The translations under genes and the position numbers were made by a program. Shown here piece by piece: positions 1 through 7,893 of a stretch of DNA of 64,000 nt. Numbering within the stretch: the stretch's first letter is position 1; every line of letters starts with the position of its first letter. The DNA comes from an uncultured Candidatus Actinomarina sp. (GTDB lineage Bacteria; Actinomycetota; Acidimicrobiia; Actinomarinales; Actinomarinaceae). The notes beneath the pieces were generated by a model. It had not been told where the DNA came from. It did not search any database and was given only the letters and a program-made list of their open reading frames with translations. The DNA lies in contig CACLXG010000001.1 in assembly GCA_902610815.1 (NCBI GenBank), positions 467,573 to 531,572 of the forward strand, read 5' to 3'.

Positions 1-959
1 AGCTGTTGGTATTTTAAATAAAGCTGTTCTCGAGTAACTTCGTCCTCTTCATTTGTTAATTGGTTGAAACTCTCAATATTTTGCTTTTCAGAAAATTTTT
101 CGTTATTTACTAAAATTTCCTGTGAAAATTGATGAAACTTAGTAGCCACTGATTCTGATTCATACTCAATAAAGTCTTCTCTTGGTAAACCATATTGAAC
201 ATTCCATGCCGTTCTTCTTTCGCAATTAGAAAGTTTTACTAAATTCGTTTTAGATATTTTTACTTCTCTAATTCGATTAGTAATTTTGTCAGCATTAATT
301 AGTGGAAATTGTCCACATCTTGATGCTTGATCGCAGTAATCGCATTGTTTACCAGGAGTACGCTTTTTCCTACCTTCTAGATAATCTTCTAAGATATTGA
401 AATAATCATCAATAATTTCATCAGGATTTTCTACCATCTCAATTTCTACTAAGTCATCTAATTCAATAGCAGCCGTATAGAATTCTTCATTTTCAGATTT
501 CAATTTTGTAATAATTGCTCTATCAATTAACTCTGGTTCTGGGTCATGTGCAGTTTTTAATCTTATATATTCATATTGATTATCATCTTCGAACTCATAG
601 GCAAAGTGAGTGGTTATTCCGTACTCTTCTCCATCTATTTCTTTTATGGCCTCTTTAATTAAATACTCATGATTAAAATTGGAATTTCTTTTAGGATAAA
701 TTGTTCTAAATCTTGTGAATAAATCAGAAAGTATCCTTTTTTGAATAGTGTCATAAAATTGAAAATTATTATCTTCAGCAACTTTTACAGATGTTTCTTC
801 AAGAGCATCATTATTAAGCCAATCTACAATTGCTTTATTTAAATCTTTCCACCTATCTAATTTTGGACTTGCAAGTCTGGTCTTTTTTCCATAAGAGCTG
901 TGGCACTGTGATATCTTCCTTATTTGATTAGTTGAATAAGTATTATCTCTATCAGGCAT
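1..959 (-). CDS. Partial (runs off left edge) Cas4/AddB/RecB-like Fe-S nuclease candidate (PD-(D/E)XK superfamily)
   Basis: Minus-strand frame open from ATG at 957-959 to the window edge. N-terminus MPDRDNTYSTNQIRKISQCHSSYGKKTRL resembles the S-x-x-x-[IL]-x-x-C-x-x-x-Y motif; KQCDYCDQASRCGQFP gives CxxC-x5-C as in AddB/Cas4 Fe-S nucleases. Absent from the ORF track. Confidence 0.55.
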   Translation of the reverse strand, partial: MPDRDNTYSTNQIRKISQCHSSYGKKTRLASPKLDRWKDLNKAIVDWLNNDALEETSVKVAEDNNFQFYDTIQKRILSDLFTRFRTIYPKRNSNFNHEYLIKEAIKEIDGEEYGITTHFAYEFEDDNQYEYIRLKTAHDPEPELIDRAIITKLKSENEEFYTAAIELDDLVEIEMVENPDEIIDDYFNILEDYLEGRKKRTPGKQCDYCDQASRCGQFPLINADKITNRIREVKISKTNLVKLSNCERRTAWNVQYGLPREDFIEYESESVATKFHQFSQEILVNNEKFSEKQNIESFNQLTNEEDEVTREQLYLKYQQ

Positions 960-1072
960 AATAAAATTATAATTCACTAATTATTGCAAATCTGCCGTTT
1001 CAAAAGGCCTTAATGACTGCCAAAACTGCCAAAATTCAATCTCACTTTACTAACTATCTGTAGAATATATAT

Positions 1073-2905
1073 ATGGATAAAAGAGTATCGAAAAGCTTCA
1101 AATCAATTTTTAAAAACTTTTACCCAAATCTTGATGAAAATGAATGCAATAAAGCCTTGGATTACTTTTTATTCACATTAGAGAAATTTCCAGACAAGAG
1201 TAATATTTTACAACTCAAGCTTTTTCTATATATTTTCTCATTTAGGATTAGAGAGCTTTTTATAAAAAACAAGAACATTAAGAACTTTTTCTCTTATCTC
1301 CAGGGATCAAATGTTTTAATTTTACGAAAACTCGGTGTCTATATGTTTGTATTAATGGGACACTGTATCTCGAGATCGCTTGATGGAGAGGGGGTTATTT
1401 ACAACAAACTAAATTATCCAAAACACAATAATGCAACAGTAGATAAGAAATTGCATTCGCTTCCTGAAAAAATTCAAGTAGCAGTCATTGGTAGTGGAGC
1501 TGGTGGAGGTATAGCCGCACATAGTCTATCAAAAAAATATGATGTCGCTGTATTTGATAAAGCAAGCTATCTAAATAAAGAGACAAACAATGAAACTTTT
1601 GGGTATCACAACTTTTTTGAACACTATGGACTTAGTGCTACGAGAGGATTCGGAATTCAACTACTTACAGGAAAAAGTATAGGTGGTGGTACAAGCATCA
1701 ACTGGCAGACATCACTTGAGACGCCAACGGAAGTGTTGAATGAATGGGATGAACTGACTAAACAAAAAGATTATTTTAATTCTGATGCATTTAGAGAGAG
1801 TATCAAGCATGTAGTTGATAATCTTGGAGTAACTACTGACTTTAACCATATTCCATTGAAAGAGGAAAAATTAGCAGAAGGATTTGATAAAAACAATATT
1901 GGCTATAGAGTCATTCCAAAAAATAATCATAGTACTCATGGCATGGAATGTGGTTTTTGTGCCTTTGGATGCGGATACGAAAGTAGAAATTCATCTTATA
2001 GGGTCTGGTTGGAGAATGAAGATTTCAACGGAGATATTTATAGTGATACGGGTATTCAAAAAATTATTATAGATAATAACAAAGCAACACACATTGAAGT
2101 AGAAAACAATGGTAAGGTTTCAAGAATCGAAGTTGAACGAGTTATTCTTGCAGGCGGATCGCTAAACACTCCTAGCATCTTGTTAAATAGTGGATACAAG
2201 AACCCACAACTTGGTAAGAATCTAAAGACCCACCCAGTTTCAGGAGTTGCTGGAAAATTTAAGGAAGAACAAAAGCCCTGGTATGGAAGTATGCAAGGTA
2301 TGCATTCTGAGGATTTCTTATTCAAAACCAACAATTATGGGTACTTATTACAGGGATTGCCGATGCATCCAAGTATCTTTTTTCCATATTTTCCAAATTT
2401 TGTTTCCTCAGCTGAAGATTTTATTGAAAGTTACAATCATTGGTCTGGAGCAATTGTTCTGACATCTGATACAAGTAGCGGTTCTTTAATTAACAATGGT
2501 CCACTCTGGAAGTATAAATTAAATGATTTTGACAACATTCACCTCCTCGATGGACTAACCCAACTTGTAAGGTCTTATTATCTTGCTGGTGCAGAGGAAA
2601 TTATGGTTTCTGCTTCCCCAACAATGCATTGGAATAGAAATGAAAATGTAGATATAGAAGAATTTTTGAGTAAAATTCTATCAATCAAAAATCAACCTTA
2701 TAGATTGCTTTTAGGTTCAGCTCATCAGATGGGTACAGCAAGAATTAATCCAAACCCAGAACAAGGAGTTGTAGATTTAGATGGAAAAGTACATGGCTTA
2801 GAAAATGTTTATATTGTAGATGCTTCAACTTTTCCAAGATGCTCAGGTGTGAATCCTATGATTAGTATTCAATCTATGAGCCACTTCTTGATGTCAAAAA
2901 TTTAG
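1073..2905 (+). CDS. GMC-family FAD-dependent oxidoreductase (long-chain alcohol oxidase/dehydrogenase-like)
   Basis: VAVIGSGAGGGIAAHSLS dinucleotide-binding motif; C-terminal GTARINPNPEQGVVDLDGKVHGLENVYIVDASTFPRCSGVNPMISIQ typical of GMC_oxred_C. Confidence 0.85.
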   Translation: MDKRVSKSFKSIFKNFYPNLDENECNKALDYFLFTLEKFPDKSNILQLKLFLYIFSFRIRELFIKNKNIKNFFSYLQGSNVLILRKLGVYMFVLMGHCISRSLDGEGVIYNKLNYPKHNNATVDKKLHSLPEKIQVAVIGSGAGGGIAAHSLSKKYDVAVFDKASYLNKETNNETFGYHNFFEHYGLSATRGFGIQLLTGKSIGGGTSINWQTSLETPTEVLNEWDELTKQKDYFNSDAFRESIKHVVDNLGVTTDFNHIPLKEEKLAEGFDKNNIGYRVIPKNNHSTHGMECGFCAFGCGYESRNSSYRVWLENEDFNGDIYSDTGIQKIIIDNNKATHIEVENNGKVSRIEVERVILAGGSLNTPSILLNSGYKNPQLGKNLKTHPVSGVAGKFKEEQKPWYGSMQGMHSEDFLFKTNNYGYLLQGLPMHPSIFFPYFPNFVSSAEDFIESYNHWSGAIVLTSDTSSGSLINNGPLWKYKLNDFDNIHLLDGLTQLVRSYYLAGAEEIMVSASPTMHWNRNENVDIEEFLSKILSIKNQPYRLLLGSAHQMGTARINPNPEQGVVDLDGKVHGLENVYIVDASTFPRCSGVNPMISIQSMSHFLMSKI

Positions 2906-2906
2906 T

Positions 2907-3407
2907 TTAAGGATAATTTTTATCTGGAGCAAAGAACTCTGCAGCATCTAATCCTAAATCTATGAACATGCCGTGAGCCTCAACATGAGTTTCTTCACCT
3001 AATTGAATAACAGCTTCCGTATAAACTTTTTTATTATCAACTTCTTTAACCCAAGCATATAATTCAAATTCTTTTTCTACTGGTGTTGGCTTAAGAAAAT
3101 TAACAGATAAATTTGCAGTTACAGAAAATATGTTGTGAATAACTGTTGAGTAACCCATCATGTCATCCAAGGCAGCTGATAATATACCACCATGAACAAG
3201 GCCAGGCCCACCTTCAAATCTCTTTGCAAATGAATATTTTGCATAAACTTTACGATTTTTAATTTCTGGTTTCATTTGCATACTGTCTTTATTGTTACCG
3301 CTGACAAAAGAAGAATCAGGATATATATCTTGAAGCAGTGTTCCATCAGTCCAGCCTGAGGATGGATCAATTTCTAGAACTTGACCAGTTATGTACTTAT
3401 AATTCAT
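2907..3407 (-). CDS. PaaI/4HBT-family thioesterase
   Basis: Hotdog-fold motif GGPGLVHGGILSAALDDMMGYS. Confidence 0.8.
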   Translation of the reverse strand: MNYKYITGQVLEIDPSSGWTDGTLLQDIYPDSSFVSGNNKDSMQMKPEIKNRKVYAKYSFAKRFEGGPGLVHGGILSAALDDMMGYSTVIHNIFSVTANLSVNFLKPTPVEKEFELYAWVKEVDNKKVYTEAVIQLGEETHVEAHGMFIDLGLDAAEFFAPDKNYP

Positions 3408-4026
3408 TTTTATTTATATTAGATATGTCTTTTCTTAATGCCTCATTGATAAAAGCATTTGTTATATCAGATCTAGTTCTTTCAATAATTGACCTTGCAT
3501 TATCTGCATACCTTCTAAGTCCTCCTGTAAGAGCATCCGGATAATCTAACTCATTCAGTATCCCCATGCCCTCTTCCATAATTTCTAAGTAAGTTTCAGC
3601 TTTTTTAATATCAAGATTTCTTAAATGATCAAGTGCTTTTCTTCTCCACTCACCAATCGTATCTCCTATTCCCTGTATGTAGCTAGAAGGGTGTAGGTTG
3701 AATTCGGAAAATGGTTCAATTGTTCCTTTAACTTCAAAATTATAAAACATAACAGCTTCTACAAATTCTCTCTCGGCATCTAAAACATAACCTGCATAAC
3801 TAATTTCTGAAATTTCACTACAAATACTTTTTAAATCATTTAATTTTTCTTGAGCGCTTTTTATATGTTTTTCAGCATCAGATATATCGTTTCTATGAAC
3901 ATTTCTAATACTTTTTGAGCACTCACGAACTATCTCTCTCGAAATTGTTAAAGACTGTTCACGAACATCATTTAATTTATCAAAAGCTGCTGATAAATTT
4001 TCTAAATTAGCTTCAGATTCGGACAA
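3397..4026 (-). CDS. Translin-family protein
   Basis: All-helical; ...LDAEREFVEAVMFY... and C-terminal GGLRRYADNARSIIERTRSDITNA resemble archaeal/eukaryotic translin. Confidence 0.7.
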   Translation of the reverse strand: MSESEANLENLSAAFDKLNDVREQSLTISREIVRECSKSIRNVHRNDISDAEKHIKSAQEKLNDLKSICSEISEISYAGYVLDAEREFVEAVMFYNFEVKGTIEPFSEFNLHPSSYIQGIGDTIGEWRRKALDHLRNLDIKKAETYLEIMEEGMGILNELDYPDALTGGLRRYADNARSIIERTRSDITNAFINEALRKDISNINKNEL

Positions 4027-4389
4027 TTATACTGCTTGTTTTAAATATTCGACATTGTCATCATCTGCAGATAAATCATCTACATAGGAGAAACTGTTTC
4101 TTTGAAGCGAGGATGATCGTACTTGAAATGCCGTATAAACATAAATACCAAAAACTACATCAATAATTAGATGGAAAACAAATATAGGAACTGAGAGAGT
4201 TTGAAGAGCTATAAAAAAACTTGCTATAGCAATTAGTCCCAAAGTGATAAATCCTCTTCTTTGTTTCTCAACCATAAATTGATACTCATTAGAAATAGAT
4301 TTATTGACTTTTGAATATTGAAGCTCGGGGAATACTACTGCTACTGAAAGCGATACCATTAAAGCTATTAAAACTAGTGTAGAACTCAT
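4027..4389 (-). CDS. Hypothetical membrane protein
   Basis: Intact ORF with several hydrophobic segments; SD-like GGGCAGGG before the ATG. Confidence 0.6.
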   Translation of the reverse strand: MSSTLVLIALMVSLSVAVVFPELQYSKVNKSISNEYQFMVEKQRRGFITLGLIAIASFFIALQTLSVPIFVFHLIIDVVFGIYVYTAFQVRSSSLQRNSFSYVDDLSADDDNVEYLKQAV

Positions 4390-4447
4390 GCCCTGCCCTT
4401 ACTGTTGTTGTTTTAATAATAACTAGTTTTAAAAAAATTTTCTCTTT

Positions 4448-5056
4448 TTAAAATTTATTTTCTTTACCTTCTCTTAGTCTTTTGATATTTTCAGAATGTT
4501 TTATCAAAATTAAAACAAATATAACAACAAGAACTACCACATTAGATATTTCATTATTTGTATAAATTAATAATGACACCGTTATCAAAACTGTTGCCAA
4601 ACTAGCAATTGCTGACACACGAGTTGTTTTAAATACAACAAAATAGAAAAGAGCAAGTACAGGTATATTAAGTATTTGAAATATCTCTATATTGAATAAG
4701 TCAGAATTATATGGATTCATGAACACTGTTGCAACATAAACACCGAGGTAAGTAGCAACCCCTTTTCCACCTTTAAACTTATAAAATGCTGGATAAATAT
4801 GGCCTACAACAGCAGCTAGTCCGTAAACTAAAAAATATTGATCTTGATAGAAAAATATGATTGGAATAGCTCCTTTTAATAAATCTCCAAATAATACAAT
4901 TGCAGCAGACCCTTTTCCTAATGTCCTTAACACGTTTGATGTTCCTGGATTACCACTTCCCTCAGAAGAAATATCAATGCCTTTTATTCGAGCTGTAATA
5001 TAGGCAAAATTGATCGAACCAAGCAAATAACTAACTATTAATACTAAAAAATTCAT
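4448..5056 (-). CDS. plsY: Glycerol-3-phosphate acyltransferase PlsY
   Basis: YLLGSINFAYI, GSGNPGTSNVLRTLGK, GHIYPAFYKFKGGKGVAT motifs. Confidence 0.95.
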   Translation of the reverse strand: MNFLVLIVSYLLGSINFAYITARIKGIDISSEGSGNPGTSNVLRTLGKGSAAIVLFGDLLKGAIPIIFFYQDQYFLVYGLAAVVGHIYPAFYKFKGGKGVATYLGVYVATVFMNPYNSDLFNIEIFQILNIPVLALFYFVVFKTTRVSAIASLATVLITVSLLIYTNNEISNVVVLVVIFVLILIKHSENIKRLREGKENKF

Positions 5057-5133
5057 TTATTTGAGTCTAATTCATTAAAAATAAATAAGATATAGCTCGA
5101 TTATACAATTTACAAATTTAATCTTATAAATGT

Positions 5134-5289
5134 ATGAACAATATACCTAAATGCTCAAACAAAAGAAGGTTTACATCTGAAAATGAAGCAAGAAAAGAAA
5201 GATTATTTGTAGAAAAAGAATACAGTAAAAAATTTAGAATATACTTATGTACATTATGTCAAGGATGGCATTTTTCAACAATTAATTAA
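5134..5289 (+). CDS. Small zinc-ribbon-like protein (51 aa), not in the ORF track
   Basis: ATG..TAA ORF MNNIPKCSNKRRFTSENEARKERLFVEKEYSKKFRIYLCTLCQGWHFSTIN; CxLCxGWH resembles short actinobacterial zinc-ribbon proteins; ends 2 nt before uppP. Confidence 0.6.
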   Translation: MNNIPKCSNKRRFTSENEARKERLFVEKEYSKKFRIYLCTLCQGWHFSTIN

Positions 5290-5291
5290 TT

Positions 5292-6056
5292 ATGATTGAT
5301 ATTTTATTTGGGATCATACAAGGAGTCACTGAATTTTTACCAATTTCTTCAAGTGGACATCTCGTAGTTTTATCAGAGTTGTTTAAAGACAACAGTTTTA
5401 ATACATATGAGATAGCATTTTTACACTTAGGAACATTTTTTTCAATTTTAATATATTACTTCAAAGACATTTTTTTAATCTTAAAAAACCGTAACTCATT
5501 GATTCAAATTTTTAAACTTATAGCAATAGGTGTAATGCCGGCTGCAGCTTTTGGATTATTTTTGCCAATAAGTAATTTAATTGATGAAAGTAGCATGATT
5601 TTAGTAATTACAGCTTTAGCTTATATTTTTATTGCGAGTGTGTTGTATTTTGCTGACAAGCTAGAAGAGGGTGATAAAAGTATATTGGACCTTTCATTAA
5701 AAGAATCTCTAACAATAGGATTTGCCCAAGCCATTGCATTGTTTCCTGGAGTATCAAGGTCAGGAATCACTCTAAGTACAGCTTTGTATTTGAAATTAAA
5801 AAAAACTGAAGCAATATTCTTTTCACTTCTTCTTGGATTGCCTACAATTTTTGGTGCTTGGCTTCTTACATTTATGCAGGCCACAGAACCTATTGATAGC
5901 TCTTTATGGATACCTTGCATTGCTGCATTTCTTTCCGGACTAGTTGCAATCAGAGTTCTTATTAACTTTACAGTTAGTTCTAAATTAAATGTGTTTTCAA
6001 TTTATTGCTTTTTAATGGGTTTAATTTCGCTGGGGACTTACTTAATTAATCTTTAG
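5292..6056 (+). CDS. uppP: Undecaprenyl-diphosphatase UppP (BacA)
   Basis: GIIQGVTEFLPISSSGHLV and FPGVSRSGITLS motifs. Confidence 0.96.
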   Translation: MIDILFGIIQGVTEFLPISSSGHLVVLSELFKDNSFNTYEIAFLHLGTFFSILIYYFKDIFLILKNRNSLIQIFKLIAIGVMPAAAFGLFLPISNLIDESSMILVITALAYIFIASVLYFADKLEEGDKSILDLSLKESLTIGFAQAIALFPGVSRSGITLSTALYLKLKKTEAIFFSLLLGLPTIFGAWLLTFMQATEPIDSSLWIPCIAAFLSGLVAIRVLINFTVSSKLNVFSIYCFLMGLISLGTYLINL

Positions 6057-7067
6057 ATCAATCGGTTTCTTTTTAGGTTGAAATTTCAAAATTTCATTAG
6101 CAATATCAATAACATTCTTGAAGTTTGGATTATTTTTATAAGCAAATAAATCACTTCCTTCAGAAGCAACAGTTATTTCTTCTTGTAAAGGCATCTCTCC
6201 AAGAATTGGTACATCGAGTTTCTTCGATAGATCTTTCCCTCCATCCTTTCCAAATGGATATAGTTTATTTCCATCAACTTCCATATATGACATATTTTCG
6301 ATTACTCCAATAATGCTCGCATTAACTTTTTTAGACATAATTCCTGAACGCTCTGCAACCATTGTTGCATTTGTTTGAGGAGTTGTAACAACTATGTTTT
6401 CAAAATATTTTAAGAATTGAGATAAAGAGATTGAAACATCACCAGTACCAGGTGGCATATCTATAAGTAATATATCTATGTCTTGCCATAAAACTTCAAA
6501 TAAGAATTGTTCTATAGCCTTATGAAGCATTGGCCCTCTCCATATAACGGCTTCGTCTTGTTTTACAAAATACTCCATTGATATAACACTTAAATTATTA
6601 ATTTTTGATGGAAAGATTCTTTCATTAAATGGAATTGGAGGAAATTTAGCTCCCAAAATCTTTGGGACCGAGTACCCCCAGATATCAGAATCAAGAATCC
6701 CAACTTTCTTGCCAAGTTCATCAAATGCAATACCAAGTAAGGATGTTATAGTAGATTTCCCAACACCTCCTTTACCAGATGTAATCCCAATTATTCTTTT
6801 ATTTTTATGAAAGTTGTTTTTTAAATCTTCCATATCAATATCTGCACCAACAACAGCTGAGACTTCCGCTATTTGCTTTTCAGTTGGAGTTTTAAACTTA
6901 ATCTCTAAATCATTATTTTCGTTAATCCTTTGACGTAAAACATCTCTAACCCACTCAATCTCAGTAAAGTCGAGAATCTCGCATGATTTTTTCTTTAATT
7001 TTGTAATAGCATTTAACTCATCGAGGCTTCTATTAAATCCGGGATAGTTTATATCTTGAATATCCAT
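6042..7067 (-). CDS. Mrp/NBP35-family Fe-S carrier ATPase (start revised from 7100 to the internal ATG, MDIQDINYPGF)
   Basis: GITSGKGGVGKSTITSLLG deviant Walker A; DMPPGTGDVSISLSQ; TACAAT 7 nt upstream of the internal ATG. Confidence 0.9.
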   Translation of the reverse strand: MDIQDINYPGFNRSLDELNAITKLKKKSCEILDFTEIEWVRDVLRQRINENNDLEIKFKTPTEKQIAEVSAVVGADIDMEDLKNNFHKNKRIIGITSGKGGVGKSTITSLLGIAFDELGKKVGILDSDIWGYSVPKILGAKFPPIPFNERIFPSKINNLSVISMEYFVKQDEAVIWRGPMLHKAIEQFLFEVLWQDIDILLIDMPPGTGDVSISLSQFLKYFENIVVTTPQTNATMVAERSGIMSKKVNASIIGVIENMSYMEVDGNKLYPFGKDGGKDLSKKLDVPILGEMPLQEEITVASEGSDLFAYKNNPNFKNVIDIANEILKFQPKKKPIDLKIN

Positions 7068-7106
7068 GTTTAGTATTGTATTTATATTAGGTAATAACAT
7101 TACATT

Positions 7107-7601
7107 ATGATTAAAAGAAATTTACTGCTCATACTTTTAACAGCGCTTGTTGGTATCGCCGTGTTAAATGCTTCAAGTTCAGAAGAGCAAGTCAATACTA
7201 TTTCAGATATAAATAATGGAATTGAAGTTGATTCACTAAAACAGGTACATTCACTAGGTATTGAGGAAATCAAGACAGAGTATGTCATTCTTAATCTTTG
7301 GGCTAGTTGGTGTATTCCTTGTCAAAATGAAGTTGATGAATTATTAAAAATTTCTCAACAATCAAATATAACAGTTATCGGTATTCTTGTTGATGACTCA
7401 GCCTCAAATGGTAGAGAGTTTATTGAAGATAATAAAATTACATATAAGAATATATTAGAAGAAGCTGAGTCTGACATTGTTTTATCGCAGTTCAATTGGA
7501 CTGGAATTCCAACTACCTTAGTTTTGGATAGAAATCTTTCAATCTTGCATACTCTTAATGGTGAAATTACGGCTAACGAAATAATTGAATTAACTAAATA
7601 G
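7107..7601 (+). CDS. TlpA-like membrane-anchored thioredoxin/redoxin
   Basis: N-terminal hydrophobic segment; NLWASWCIPCQNEVDEL CxxC; TGIPTTLVLD cis-Pro motif. Confidence 0.85.
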   Translation: MIKRNLLLILLTALVGIAVLNASSSEEQVNTISDINNGIEVDSLKQVHSLGIEEIKTEYVILNLWASWCIPCQNEVDELLKISQQSNITVIGILVDDSASNGREFIEDNKITYKNILEEAESDIVLSQFNWTGIPTTLVLDRNLSILHTLNGEITANEIIELTK

Positions 7602-7632
7602 CCATTGTCTATGATTAGTTTATAATTTACAT

Positions 7633-7770
7633 ATGGATGCAATATTATTTTGGAGAATTTTTTTAGTGTTGGGAAGCTTAGCTTACCTTGGAGCTTCAGG
7701 ATTATTTGCATTAAAATTATTGGCTGCTTCTACAGGAAGAAAGCGAATAATAGATATTTTTATCAGATAG
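7633..7770 (+). CDS. Small single-pass membrane protein (45 aa), hypothetical
   Basis: ORF MDAILFWRIFLVLGSLAYLGASGLFALKLLAASTGRKRIIDIFIR; perfect TATAAT exactly 6 nt before the ATG. Confidence 0.45.
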   Translation: MDAILFWRIFLVLGSLAYLGASGLFALKLLAASTGRKRIIDIFIR

Positions 7771-7772
7771 AT

Positions 7773-7849
7773 TGGTAGCGGGGGTAGGATTTGAACCTAC
7801 GACCTCTGGGTTATGAGCCCAGCGAGCTACCAGACTGCTCCACCCCGCG
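7773..7849 (-). tRNA. Initiator tRNA-Met (CAU), CCA encoded
   Basis: Reverse complement CGCGGGGTGGAGCAGTCTGGTAGCTCGCTGGGCTCATAACCCAGAGGTCGTAGGTTCAAATCCTACCCCCGCTACCA; unpaired position 1:72 and GGG/CCC anticodon stem are initiator hallmarks. Confidence 0.96.
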
Positions 7850-7893
7850 CTGAATTATTAATAATAATAAGAATTAATTTAAACTCAAGAAAT

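Noticed and set aside
7602-7893. Additional tRNA genes or an integrated element next to tRNA-fMet
   Set aside because: Only one tRNA cloverleaf is present; no integrase, att-like direct repeat or compositional break was noticed.
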